This document shows, piece after piece, positions 15,801-25,110 of a stretch of DNA of 35,475 nucleotides. Positions within the stretch are counted from its first letter, which is position 1. Each line of letters opens with the position of its first letter. The DNA is taken from NCBI GenBank assembly GCA_900318815.1, contig ONMA01000035.1, forward strand, positions 1 to 35,475, given 5' to 3'. The translations under genes and the position numbers were made by a program. Source of the DNA: an uncultured Prevotellaceae bacterium (GTDB taxonomy: Bacteria > Bacteroidota > Bacteroidia > Bacteroidales > Bacteroidaceae). Under the pieces are notes generated by a model. That model ran no database searches. It was not told where the DNA came from and saw only the letters and a program-made list of their open reading frames with translations.

Positions 15801-15832
15801 CAAAATTAGTGAATTCCAGGGAAAGTACCAAA
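15801..15832 (-). promoter_or_regulatory. Promoter of the GTPase operon
   Basis: On the minus strand a TTTG (15832-15829), exactly 20 bp, then TAATTTTG (15808-15801): a full match to the Bacteroidetes sigma-ABfr promoter. It points to the GTPase operon. Confidence 0.7.
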
Positions 15833-16055
15833 CGTGCAACTACTTTTCTCATATCACGGACTGCAATTTAACGTTTCAACGACTGTATTTTAACATATCG
15901 TGTCTGTTTTTGATGCAAAATTGGCAAAAAACTTGTGAATAGTACATATTTCAAGGAACGATTGTTGGCATGGCCTGTGATTATGTGTTGTATTTCGTAG
16001 AATTGTACGAAACCAAATGAAAAGTGAGTTGTCAGATACTTTGTTCCTTAACCTT

Positions 16056-16087
16056 TTTGGATGATTCGGGATAAATTGCTATTTTTG
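16056..16087 (+). promoter_or_regulatory. Promoter of the divergent 454-aa gene
   Basis: TTTG (16056-16059), exactly 20 bp, TATTTTTG (16080-16087); the ATG follows 17 bp later, giving a leader of roughly ten bases. Confidence 0.75.
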
Positions 16088-16104
16088 CAAATAAATCAAC
16101 TGAC

Positions 16105-17469
16105 ATGGACAAGGAACACAAAAGAATACAGGTTGAGGGATGGCTCAAACTCATAGACAGGACACGCCTGTTCTGTAATACCACTGACGAGCTGGAAAAG
16201 CTTGTCGGATTCTCTGTTTCCAACCGTAACTCACTCGCAAGGAAGGGTGGAAACTCGCTCTTTATGAAAGAAGCGATATTTCATCAACTTGGGTATATCT
16301 GCCAGGAACTGACGGGCCTGGATCTCCAGACAATCGTGGATTCTTACGAGGATGTTGACAACTTTATCGAACGATACAGCATCAGACTTCGCGGCGAAAC
16401 GCTGTTGCACCAAGTCATTGACTTTTTCTTTGGGAGCGGCCAGTTATCGGATGAACTGGACTTTATCGGGAAGAGACTGGAAGATAAGCATATTGCTATC
16501 TTGCTCCTGATGTTGACAGACGGCCTTCCCCGATTGTCGGCCAAGAATGGTGATGTAACCCATATCGATGCTGACTATCGACGGACTTTTGCCTTATTGA
16601 GGGTTCTCTGTAAAGACCTTCCTCTTCAGGAACTGCCAGCGATAGCAATGATGGAAGAAGAGGTAAGACGTAATCCCAAGAAGAAGTCACGCTTGCATCT
16701 TATCTACGTTACCAACCAGATTTTGTCTGCATATAGTGCCATATCTACCCAGAACAGGTTGAGCTTTACCAACCGCGAACTACTTAACAAGCGGGTGATG
16801 CCTGAAATAAGTGGTATCTGGACTGAAAACGACTCATTCACGTCGTTTTGGTATTTTGAGGAAGTCTGCAATGGCTATAGTATGTATCGGTATGAACTGA
16901 AAGATGACCACCGCGAACTCAGATATACAAAGTTTTTCATTTCATTCTATCAGCAGTCCGATGACACGGTGGCAGTCATCGTTCACCCCAAAGCTATCAG
17001 GGCCATGCTGTCTGGCCAGCCAATGCCGACGGCACTGTTCTCCTATCAAAAGTTCGGAATAGACAACAATGTCCTGACATTTGTGGCAGAGGGCGAAAGG
17101 AAGGAATGGTTCAGTGTCAGCCGCATGATACGCAGCGCTCACGAGAGTTTCTTCAAGTCCATCCTCGATAGTAGCGAAAAGATGAGGGTTAACCAGTATG
17201 CCGCTGACGACTATGATTTCAGTATGCTTCTGGCAGCGATAACCAACGAGCACATCTACATTAAGCATGACGAAGGATCATACTACAAGATTCCCAAGTC
17301 GCTCAATGACGTGCTCTATGATGTACAGTTCGGGGATAATGTCGGCCTAATTACATTCGCTGCTGAAACCTATGTGGCATTTGACGATAAGAACCTGTAC
17401 TATGATGTCAGTTCCGATGAACAAATGGCCAAAAGTGGTATTCAGATTGTTACGTCGATAACGGAATGA
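16105..17469 (+). CDS. Protein of unknown family, divergent from the GTPase operon
   Basis: 454 aa, soluble, no signal peptide. The N-terminus (TTDELEKLVGFSVSNRNSLA, ~27-46) has the look of a helix-turn-helix or of a small helical DNA-binding domain; a helical part to ~200 and a mixed alpha/beta C-terminal half follow (WYFEEVCNGYSMYRYEL; IYIKHDEGSYYKIP; VGLITFAAETYVAFDD). I do not recognise the family. It shares AT-rich composition and the upstream region with the GTPase operon and ends 4 bp from the convergent patatin gene, which marks the island edge. It could be the regulator or the trigger sensor of the GTPase system; this rests on position only. Confidence 0.75.
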   Translation: MDKEHKRIQVEGWLKLIDRTRLFCNTTDELEKLVGFSVSNRNSLARKGGNSLFMKEAIFHQLGYICQELTGLDLQTIVDSYEDVDNFIERYSIRLRGETLLHQVIDFFFGSGQLSDELDFIGKRLEDKHIAILLLMLTDGLPRLSAKNGDVTHIDADYRRTFALLRVLCKDLPLQELPAIAMMEEEVRRNPKKKSRLHLIYVTNQILSAYSAISTQNRLSFTNRELLNKRVMPEISGIWTENDSFTSFWYFEEVCNGYSMYRYELKDDHRELRYTKFFISFYQQSDDTVAVIVHPKAIRAMLSGQPMPTALFSYQKFGIDNNVLTFVAEGERKEWFSVSRMIRSAHESFFKSILDSSEKMRVNQYAADDYDFSMLLAAITNEHIYIKHDEGSYYKIPKSLNDVLYDVQFGDNVGLITFAAETYVAFDDKNLYYDVSSDEQMAKSGIQIVTSITE

Positions 17470-17473
17470 AAAG

Positions 17474-19675
17474 TCAGAACTCGAAGCCAATATTGATATA
17501 GGAGTAAAGCTCGCGGGTCTTATTGGAATAGCCTAACGTGAGGCCCAGAGGACCCAGCATGGTCTGGTAATAGTAGGCCAGCTGACCGCCAATCAGCGTC
17601 TTGTTGTGGGGCAGGTCCTTCAGGTCGTGGGCATGCTGGGCGGCAGCCAGGCGCAGCAGGATGTAGTTGTTGCTCGTGATGCGCTCCTGTGCCTGCAGCT
17701 GCAAGGCTGTGAAGTGATGCTCGGCATACTCCACATTGCCCATACCCACAAACGGCATCTGCTGTTCCACATAATGGCCGAACCACTCGCCACCGATGAC
17801 ATTACCCAGCACATGGGGCACGACAGAGCCAAAGAGCAGTCGCCCATAGACCATGGGCTGGAGGCTGAACCTGCTGTTCACGGCAAACGACTTGCGCCAC
17901 GAGGCGCTGACCTCGCTCATGCCCATCTCCCCGTCGAGCTTCGAGAAGTTGTCGGTGACGTAGGCATAGACCGCGTTGAAACGCGCCCCCCGCGTGGGGA
18001 AGTACCAGTCGTTCTCCGAGTTATAGCCTGCCTGTGCCCTGTAGCTGAAGTAATGGTCGCTCTTCAGCTTTATCTCTCTGGCATGCGCCGAAAGCACACT
18101 GCCACTGTAGTGATAATAGTCCCAGCGCAAGCCTGCACGGAAGTTGAAGTTGCGAATGTCGAAGTTCACGGGCAGCAACTCTGCCTCGTGGTGGTTGTAG
18201 AGGATGCTGTAGTCGCGGTCGCCCCCGTCGTAGATGTCCATGTCGTTGCGACGAAACACGTAGGACAGCACCGGACGCGTGAAGCTCAGGGGATGGAAGG
18301 TCAGGTCGGCCCGTCCCATCATCCGCTTTCCTAACCTCACGGCCAGGTCAATGTCGGTAGGCATGTTCGTCTTCAACGGGAAGTCGGCATTCAGCTGCAT
18401 GGCCACCATCTCCTCCGTGTCGAACCTGAAGCCCACGCCCAGCTGGCTGTTCTTGCGGTTGCCGGCCGTGAAGACGATGCGATAGCCGTCGCCGTCGGGC
18501 ACGGTGCGCGTGTCGACCGACTGATAGAACAGGTCGGTGCGCATACATGTCGCGATGCGCTCTTCCAACCGTGTATTGGCGCTGTCGATGTCTGCCAGGC
18601 CAAACTTCTTGCGGATGAAGTACTCGTCGTGCTCCGTCGTGTTTTCAAATACGAAGGCCGTCACGCGCAGTTTCTCCCGCATGGCATCGGGATGGAAGGG
18701 CTTAGGACGCACAGGCTGGAACGAATCGTCAATGCCGATAACTGGCTTCAGGGCCTGCAAATCGTCCCAATGGGCCATCGCCGCCTCCTCGCCACGACGA
18801 ATCAGGGTTTTAATAGCTGGGGCATTGAAGCTGGCCGAGCCGTAGCCCTCGGTGTTCACGCGGATATGTACGTCGGTAATGTTCAGGTTGTCGTCGTACT
18901 TGTTCTTACAGTTCACGTCGATAATCTGGTTCAGGATGCTCATGGTGCCGCCCAGGTCCTTGGCCGTCTTGGCTTCGCCCTGTACGGTGACGCCGATAAC
19001 GATGTCGGCCCCCATCTCGCGGGCAATGTCGGCAGGATAGTTGTTGCGCAGTCCACCGTCGACCAGCACCATGTCGCCAATACGCACAGGCGAGAACACG
19101 GCGGGGATGGCCATTGAGGCGCGCATGGCCTGCGGCAGGCTACCCGAATGGAAGTCATACTCCGTATTGTCGACGATGTTAGTAGCCACGCAGGCAAAGG
19201 GAATAGGCAGGTCGCGGTTGAAGTCGAGCGAATCGGTAAAGCCCATGCAGAGTTTGCGGAAGAGCACGGCCAGGTTCTTGCCCTTGATGATTCCCCCGTC
19301 GTCATCGTTGCGCAGGCCAAAGGTCATGCCACGCTGCAAGGCGTAGGTGTTCTGCTTCTTGCGGTCGGCCAGGCTCTGCTCACTCAGGTTCTCCCTGTCG
19401 GTGATGACGTAGCTCCAGTCCTGCGAGCGCACCACGGAGTCTATGGCATTGGCATCATAGCCTATGGAATAAAGGCCGCCGATGAGACTTCCCATCGACG
19501 TGCCCGTCACGATGTCTATAGGCAGTCCAGCCTGCTCAATCACCCGGAGGGCACCGATATGGGCCATGCCCTTGGCACCGCCCCCACACAGCACCACTGC
19601 CACCTTCTTGCGCTCCTGACCAGCTGCACTCACGATGGCCAACACGGCCAGCAACAAACAGACAATTTTCTTCAT
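17474..19675 (-). CDS. Patatin-like phospholipase with C-terminal outer-membrane beta-barrel
   Basis: 733 aa with a signal peptide (MKKIVCLLLAVLAIVSAAG). The patatin domain (~25-310) shows the oxyanion-hole motif GGGAKG (31-36), nucleophile S60 in GTSMG, and catalytic D206 in DGG. A POTRA-like segment (~330-410) and a BamA/D15-type beta-barrel (~420-733) ending in Phe follow, as in PlpD-type type Vd autotransporters and their Bacteroidetes relatives. It would hydrolyse acyl esters of lipids at the outer membrane or cell surface. It begins 1 bp after the large secreted-protein gene, so the two form an operon. Confidence 0.93.
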   Translation of the reverse strand: MKKIVCLLLAVLAIVSAAGQERKKVAVVLCGGGAKGMAHIGALRVIEQAGLPIDIVTGTSMGSLIGGLYSIGYDANAIDSVVRSQDWSYVITDRENLSEQSLADRKKQNTYALQRGMTFGLRNDDDGGIIKGKNLAVLFRKLCMGFTDSLDFNRDLPIPFACVATNIVDNTEYDFHSGSLPQAMRASMAIPAVFSPVRIGDMVLVDGGLRNNYPADIAREMGADIVIGVTVQGEAKTAKDLGGTMSILNQIIDVNCKNKYDDNLNITDVHIRVNTEGYGSASFNAPAIKTLIRRGEEAAMAHWDDLQALKPVIGIDDSFQPVRPKPFHPDAMREKLRVTAFVFENTTEHDEYFIRKKFGLADIDSANTRLEERIATCMRTDLFYQSVDTRTVPDGDGYRIVFTAGNRKNSQLGVGFRFDTEEMVAMQLNADFPLKTNMPTDIDLAVRLGKRMMGRADLTFHPLSFTRPVLSYVFRRNDMDIYDGGDRDYSILYNHHEAELLPVNFDIRNFNFRAGLRWDYYHYSGSVLSAHAREIKLKSDHYFSYRAQAGYNSENDWYFPTRGARFNAVYAYVTDNFSKLDGEMGMSEVSASWRKSFAVNSRFSLQPMVYGRLLFGSVVPHVLGNVIGGEWFGHYVEQQMPFVGMGNVEYAEHHFTALQLQAQERITSNNYILLRLAAAQHAHDLKDLPHNKTLIGGQLAYYYQTMLGPLGLTLGYSNKTRELYSYINIGFEF

Positions 19676-19676
19676 T

Positions 19677-22600
19677 TCATCGAGTTATTTGCTTCTTTCC
19701 CTTTACAACATAAAGTCCCTTCTGTGGCACCGAAGGCAGGCGGTAGCCCTGCAGGCTATAGGCAGTAGGCTGCCCCTCGGTCTCTTCTACCGACTGGAGT
19801 CCCGTGATGGTTTCGTCGGGAAACCCGGCAGCTTCCTCGACCAGAAGCTCGCCTCCCACGTATGAAACTTTCAACACCTTCTGTCCCAACACTACTTGCT
19901 CCCCATGACCTTGTGCCCACACGGTAATGGTGTTCTGTCCCTTCACCAGGTTCAGCAGGTAGATGACCGAGTCATCGTCCTTCTCCTGCACGGCCTCCAC
20001 GCCGCTGCCTTCGATGAAGAAACGCAGCACGTTGGTCACCGAATGATTCTCTTCGGCAGCGAAAGAGGCCGAGGAGCCCGTCCCATTAATCTGTGTCCTA
20101 ACGGCAAAAACAGGCGATCCCATCGACGTTTTCACGTCTGTGAGCCTGCAATTCTGGTCGCCGGCGAAGTTGGCGAGCAGCAAGTGGGCCGACTCATCTG
20201 GGTCAAAGGCAATGATGCCGTTCCATCCGTCGGGCATGTGCGGAAGACACACCTGCTGGTTCAGCGTCATCGTCTCCTCAGCCGATACCTTACTATAATA
20301 AACGGCATACCGCTTATCCACCACCTCGTCCTTCTTCACCTGTCGGCTCTGGTTGGAATAGAGCGTATAGAGCTTGGCCGTCATCACAGAGTTGTTGTTG
20401 GCCTTCTCGCCGAAGGCAACCTGCGAGGTCGATGACACGATGCCCAGTTCATTATCCACGTTGACCCAACTGCCCTCCATCTTGACTAAGGACGACCCGT
20501 CGAGTTGCTGCGAAGTGACGAAACCAGAGCCTTCCGTGTACAGCGAGCGCTTGGTCTTCGTCAGCTCGTCTACGCTGATGGCCATGAGTCCGCCCTTCTC
20601 GGCAGTAATGGTGGCGTTCTGCTTTGCGCGTACATAGTCAAGATAGACAACGGCGTTGCCGGGCGTGGAGTAGATGGCGAAACGGTTGTTCAGCGTAGCG
20701 TCGTTGGTATTCAGCTCGCCGTTCATCACGTAGCTGTTGCCTTTGAGTTCGTAGATGCCACTCACTACGGGCGTGGCATTGGTGCCCTTGCCCTGCACCT
20801 CATACCAGCCTAAGAAGTTGCCCGTGTTGTTAGCGCGGAAAGGCACGACGATTTTGTTCTTGTCCACGGAGTTGGCGGCAATGTAGCCCGTATAGCTCTT
20901 CAGGCCATTGCTCCAGGAGAAGCAGGTGAAGCGGTCGTCGGTGGCGGCACGGACGATGTTTTGCGATGGGAAAACAATCGCACGCGAGAACGCGCGGTTG
21001 AAATCGTCCCATGCGGTGGGTGTGAGGGCTTGCGTCGGGAGGATTTCGTGCATGAGCCATGTCATCATCACGCGGTGGGCCTCCACGCCCATGCGGCGGG
21101 CACCCACGTCGGCACGCAGCAGCCATGAACCGTCGGCAGTGGTGGTCTGACGAGCCTTGATCATCTTGTAGGCCAGGTTCTCCAACAGCAGGGCGTGCGG
21201 GTCGCGCAAGAAGCAGGCATTGGTGGAGTAGCTGGTAATCTGGTCGTAGAGGAACAGGCTCCAGTCGTTGCCGTTGGGCATGGCCAGCTCGCCGTCGGCC
21301 AGGGCTAACCAGTAGAGCACCTCGCTCATCACCTTGTCGTTATTGTGCATCAGGGCGTTGGTCTTCCATTTCTCCGAGCCATACAGTCCAGTCTGGAACA
21401 GTTTCAGGGCCAAGGCAGCCTCGCCCAGTTCCTGAATGACCACATTCTGATAAGAGGTATGGAAGTAATTGTGGTTCTGTAGTGTATAGTCGTCGTAGAG
21501 ATTCTGCCCCTTGTAGAAGTCCTTCACCGTCTTCTGGTCGTAGTCTGGGTCAACGACGGTCAGGTCTTGTGCATCGTCCTTCTGCGAGTAACTGTTGATA
21601 GCAAACTCGCGCAGCCGGTTGAACCAGCGGGGAGCCAGCGCGTCGTTGGGATACAGTCCTAACGTGGCAGCCAAGATGTCGGCCTCCCAACCGTTCTCTT
21701 CGGCCTTGGTGTCGCCGGCATAGCCCGTTGGAATGGAGCGTTCCAGCTCATAGTTGCACTCGGCTTTCAACAGCTGGTAGATGTAGTTCTTCTGGGCATC
21801 GCTCAGTTTGTCCCACTGGAAGAAGGCGCTATAGGCCACCGACATGGCCCAGAGCGAGCTTTCCCATACGTGGTCGGCATTGCTCACCGAGCCCCAGTAG
21901 TTGTTGCCTGCACATACCTTCAGTTTGTTGGCTTTGTGGGTGCTATAGGCAAAAACTAGCGATTTCATCGCCATTTCTTCCAGATCGTTCCATGTCACGC
22001 CAGCAGGTAGCGTCACCTTGTTCTTACCATATTTCACCAAGAAAGCGCAAATCATCGAGAGGTCGGCATTGGGGCGCACGCCTTGCTCGTTGTTGCCCAT
22101 GGTGTTCTCGCCCCTGAAGCATCCGCAGACCTCGCCCTTGCTGTTGGGAGCCACACAATCCTGAAAGTCGTTCTTCAGGTAGGTAGCAAAGTTGGCAAGC
22201 ATCTGCAAGAGGTCACCCTTCATCTCGTTTTCACCGATGAAATCGGCAGAAATCGCGTCTTCCGTAGGACTGTCGACCGCAGGTTCTTCTGGCCCCACAT
22301 AGTCATCTGGCAACTGATAAAGGCGTACATGATCGAACATGATGCATGAACCGCCCGATGCCCATGTTATGCCGAAGCCCACCTGGGCCTGTCCGTCGGC
22401 CTTCTGTTCGAAGTCAACCGTCATTTCAGTCCATTTCATCGAGGAAAAACAGCCCTGTGCGCCTTGTGTAAACACATCCGACACGCTACGTTCTCCTGCC
22501 ATCAGGGCGTAGGTCGATGTAGCGTTGTTGGCGTAGGCCGAACGGATGCTGGCCCGCAGCTGGTATTTTCCCTTGGGCAGCGAAGTGATGGTTTGTTGCA

Positions 22601-22940
22601 CGTAGGTGGCACCCGTGCTCCACCCCATGCGCAGGTAGTAGGCCTGCTGACCGTCGGCCAGCGTGCCGACCAGTCCGAAGTTATTGTCGGTGTAGCAGTT
22701 CTGCGTCACAATCAGGCTCACGGCTTGCGCGCTGTTGTTCACCGTCCAGCCTTGCGGAGCCGAGACGGAATAGCCGCGCAGTCCGTCAGCACTGTTATTA
22801 ACGGGCGACAGGCTCAACACGTTATCAGCCTCGAACGAGGCATTCCGAATGTACTGTGCCGTTACATCGGTCACGTCGGCAGACCATGCGCCCATGCTGG
22901 CTAACAGGGCGGCGGTCAGGGTCAGAAGTAGTCTGTTCAT
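19677..22940 (-). CDS. Large secreted protein, possible polysaccharide-degrading enzyme
   Basis: 1087 aa with a signal peptide (LLLTLTAALLASMGAWS). Residues ~25-215 look like a carbohydrate-binding beta-sandwich (IRNASFEADN ... FDHVRLYQL). Residues ~235-680 are helical with many aromatic residues (NNYWGSVSNADHVWESSLWA; YDDYTLQNHNYFHTSYQN), like the alpha/alpha-toroid of polysaccharide lyases and some hydrolases. A beta-rich part (~690-1000) follows, and a C-terminal LQGYRLPSVPQKGLYVVKG is typical of Prevotella secretion/sorting tails of the T9SS kind. Domain order toroid plus beta-sandwich matches PL8/PL12-like lyases, but no catalytic residues can be pinned down. A -7 box TATATTTG precedes it at 23012-23005. 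Confidence 0.75.
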   Translation of the reverse strand: MNRLLLTLTAALLASMGAWSADVTDVTAQYIRNASFEADNVLSLSPVNNSADGLRGYSVSAPQGWTVNNSAQAVSLIVTQNCYTDNNFGLVGTLADGQQAYYLRMGWSTGATYVQQTITSLPKGKYQLRASIRSAYANNATSTYALMAGERSVSDVFTQGAQGCFSSMKWTEMTVDFEQKADGQAQVGFGITWASGGSCIMFDHVRLYQLPDDYVGPEEPAVDSPTEDAISADFIGENEMKGDLLQMLANFATYLKNDFQDCVAPNSKGEVCGCFRGENTMGNNEQGVRPNADLSMICAFLVKYGKNKVTLPAGVTWNDLEEMAMKSLVFAYSTHKANKLKVCAGNNYWGSVSNADHVWESSLWAMSVAYSAFFQWDKLSDAQKNYIYQLLKAECNYELERSIPTGYAGDTKAEENGWEADILAATLGLYPNDALAPRWFNRLREFAINSYSQKDDAQDLTVVDPDYDQKTVKDFYKGQNLYDDYTLQNHNYFHTSYQNVVIQELGEAALALKLFQTGLYGSEKWKTNALMHNNDKVMSEVLYWLALADGELAMPNGNDWSLFLYDQITSYSTNACFLRDPHALLLENLAYKMIKARQTTTADGSWLLRADVGARRMGVEAHRVMMTWLMHEILPTQALTPTAWDDFNRAFSRAIVFPSQNIVRAATDDRFTCFSWSNGLKSYTGYIAANSVDKNKIVVPFRANNTGNFLGWYEVQGKGTNATPVVSGIYELKGNSYVMNGELNTNDATLNNRFAIYSTPGNAVVYLDYVRAKQNATITAEKGGLMAISVDELTKTKRSLYTEGSGFVTSQQLDGSSLVKMEGSWVNVDNELGIVSSTSQVAFGEKANNNSVMTAKLYTLYSNQSRQVKKDEVVDKRYAVYYSKVSAEETMTLNQQVCLPHMPDGWNGIIAFDPDESAHLLLANFAGDQNCRLTDVKTSMGSPVFAVRTQINGTGSSASFAAEENHSVTNVLRFFIEGSGVEAVQEKDDDSVIYLLNLVKGQNTITVWAQGHGEQVVLGQKVLKVSYVGGELLVEEAAGFPDETITGLQSVEETEGQPTAYSLQGYRLPSVPQKGLYVVKGKKQITR

Positions 22941-22959
22941 ATTAATAGTTTGTTTTAAT

Positions 22960-22998
22960 GAGGTACGGGGGTACGAGGGTACGGGGGTACGAGGTACG
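22960..22998. repeat. GTACGGGG-type tandem repeat
   Basis: Units GGTACGGGGGTACGAG are repeated about two and a half times between the -7 box and the start codon of the secreted-protein gene, inside its probable 5' leader. Confidence 0.65.
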
Positions 22999-23004
22999 CG
23001 ATTG

Positions 23005-23012
23005 CAAATATA
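23005..23012 (-). promoter_or_regulatory. -7 box TATATTTG of the secreted-protein/patatin operon
   Basis: Matches TAnnTTTG; TTGG lies at about the -33 position. The leader of ~60 nt contains the GTACGGGG repeat. Confidence 0.5.
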
Positions 23013-23015
23013 CGA

Positions 23016-25091
23016 CTATATTTCGAAAGAGCCAACTTTTTGCAAGACTTTTTCCGTTCGCAGTGCCCGCATGGCATTGAGCACGGCAAGAACGGTGACG
23101 CCTACGTCGGCAAAGACGGCCATCCACATCGTGGCCAAACCGAAGGCGGCGAGCAACAGGACGGCCACCTTAACCCCGATGGCAAAGCAGACGTTCTGGC
23201 GGGCAATGCCCAGCGTGTGGCGGCTGATGGCAATGGCCGTGGCTATCTTCTGCGGGTTGTCGTCCATGAGTACCACGTCGGCTGCCTCGATAGCGGCATC
23301 ACTGCCCAGGCCACCCATGGCAATGCCTACGTCAGCACGGGCCAGGACGGGTGCATCGTTGATGCCGTCGCCCACAAAGGCCAGGATGGGTGATGGGTAA
23401 AGGGAATCGGGCGACGAGATCAGACGCTCCACGTGAGCCACCTTCTCCGTGGGCAGCAGTTCGGCATGGAACTCCGTGACTTGCAGTTTCTTAGCCACAT
23501 CTTCGGCTACCTCACGGCGGTCGCCCGTCAGCATGACGGTCCTCCTGACACCTAACGCCTTCAACTGCTGGATGGCCTCGGCACTGGTGTCTTTGACCTG
23601 GTCGTTGATGACGATGTGCCCGGCATACTCGCCGTCGATAGCCACGTGGATAATGGTTCCTACGTGCTCGCACGCCTGCCACTTGGCACCAACAGCATCC
23701 ATCATCTTCGTGTTGCCCACACATATCACCCGATCCTCCACGCGGGCCTTCACGCCCTGTCCGGCAATCTCCTCCACATCGCTCACGCGGCAACCGTCGG
23801 TGGCCTCGTCGGGGAAGGCATCGCGCAGGGCTACGCCGATGGGGTGCGTGGAGAAATGTTCCACATGAGCGGCCAAGTGCAGCAGTTGGTTGGGTGACGG
23901 GTAATGGGTGTCAGAGGATGGGTGATGGGCATCGCCCGAATGTACGGCGGTGACGGCAAACTGGCCGTGAGTAAGAGTGCCCGTCTTGTCGAAAACAACG
24001 GTGTTTACCTTCGACAGCACATCCATATAGTTGGCTCCCTTGATCAGTATGCCTCGGCGCGAGGCCCCGCCCACACCGCCAAAGAAGGTGAGGGGAACGC
24101 TGATAACCAGGGCGCAGGGGCATGAGACAACGAGGAACATGAGGGCGCGATAGAGCCAAGTAGAGAACTGGGTATAGACCATTGACCACTGGGAATGGGC
24201 CAGTGCCATGCCAAGCGGCGGGATAACGGCCAATGCAACGGCCAACAGCACCACGACGGGCGTATAGACGCGGGCGAAGCGGGCAATGAAGGTCTCGCTC
24301 TTCGACTTATGCTCGGCGGCATTCTCCACCAGATGGATAATCTTCGACACAGTACTCTCGCCGAAGCTCTTTGTGGTGCGCACACGGATGACACCGGAGA
24401 GGTTGACGCATCCAGACACCACCTCGTCGCACTCACCTGCCGAGCGCGGCATGCTCTCACCCGTCAGGGCGGCGGTGTTCAGCATGGTCTCACCATTAAT
24501 AATAATACCGTCCAAGGGAATCTTCTCGCCGGGACGCACGATAATCTCCGAACCCACGGCCACCTGCTCGGGCGAAACGTCGTTTCCATCGGCCAAATGG
24601 GCCACGTCGGGACGGATGTCCATCAGATGGGCAATGCTCTTCCGGCTCTGCCCCTCGGCATAGCCCTCAAAGAGTTCGCCCACCTGGAAGAACAGCATGA
24701 CGAAGACAGCCTCCGGGAACTGGGTCTCTGCCCCCGGCAGGAACCCGATGCAGAGGGCACCTATCGTGGCCACCGACATGAGGAAATGCTCGTTGAAGGC
24801 ATCGCCGTGGAGTACGCCCTCGGCTGCCTCCTTCAGCGTCTCATGCCCCACCAACAGATAGGGAACCAGATAAATCAGCAGTAACTGCCACGTGGCCAAC
24901 TGATAGTTCTTCTCGATAACCACTGCCACAGCCAGCAGGAGGGCCGTCAGCAGGATGACGCCCAAACTCTCTTTCAAGCCATGATGATGCTCGTGATGAT
25001 GCTCATGCTCGTGGTGATGCTCATGCTCGTGGTGATGATGCTCATGCTTCGTCGAGCAGCATTCGTGATGATGATGATGTTCCATACACAT
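23016..25091 (-). CDS. P1B-type heavy-metal-transporting ATPase (Zn/Cd/Pb class)
   Basis: 691 aa from the ATG at 25091; ATG 25085 is equally possible, and in-frame starts further upstream fall in a repeat element. The N-terminus is a His/Glu/Cys-rich tail (HHHHHECCSTKHEHHHH) instead of a CxxC HMA domain. Motifs: TGES, the membrane metal site CPC, DKTGTLTHG with the phosphorylated Asp, the HP motif in STHPIG, GDGINDAP, and a late DVG, together the P1B-2 (Zn2+/Cd2+/Pb2+) pattern. It would export these metals across the inner membrane. Two coding stretches (HHPSSDTHYPSP and PDSLYPSP) derive from GGGTGATGGG-type repeats that entered the nucleotide-binding domain without breaking the frame. Confidence 0.93.
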   Translation of the reverse strand: MCMEHHHHHECCSTKHEHHHHEHEHHHEHEHHHEHHHGLKESLGVILLTALLLAVAVVIEKNYQLATWQLLLIYLVPYLLVGHETLKEAAEGVLHGDAFNEHFLMSVATIGALCIGFLPGAETQFPEAVFVMLFFQVGELFEGYAEGQSRKSIAHLMDIRPDVAHLADGNDVSPEQVAVGSEIIVRPGEKIPLDGIIINGETMLNTAALTGESMPRSAGECDEVVSGCVNLSGVIRVRTTKSFGESTVSKIIHLVENAAEHKSKSETFIARFARVYTPVVVLLAVALAVIPPLGMALAHSQWSMVYTQFSTWLYRALMFLVVSCPCALVISVPLTFFGGVGGASRRGILIKGANYMDVLSKVNTVVFDKTGTLTHGQFAVTAVHSGDAHHPSSDTHYPSPNQLLHLAAHVEHFSTHPIGVALRDAFPDEATDGCRVSDVEEIAGQGVKARVEDRVICVGNTKMMDAVGAKWQACEHVGTIIHVAIDGEYAGHIVINDQVKDTSAEAIQQLKALGVRRTVMLTGDRREVAEDVAKKLQVTEFHAELLPTEKVAHVERLISSPDSLYPSPILAFVGDGINDAPVLARADVGIAMGGLGSDAAIEAADVVLMDDNPQKIATAIAISRHTLGIARQNVCFAIGVKVAVLLLAAFGLATMWMAVFADVGVTVLAVLNAMRALRTEKVLQKVGSFEI

Positions 25092-25110
25092 TGTTTTTAT
25101 CATGCTGCGA

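Noticed and set aside
15556-15852. 98-codon leftward frame upstream of the DUF6140-like gene
   Set aside because: Its start lies upstream of the full-consensus promoter at 15832-15801, composition is not protein-like (many Arg, Leu, Cys without pattern), and it is better explained as leader and intergenic sequence.
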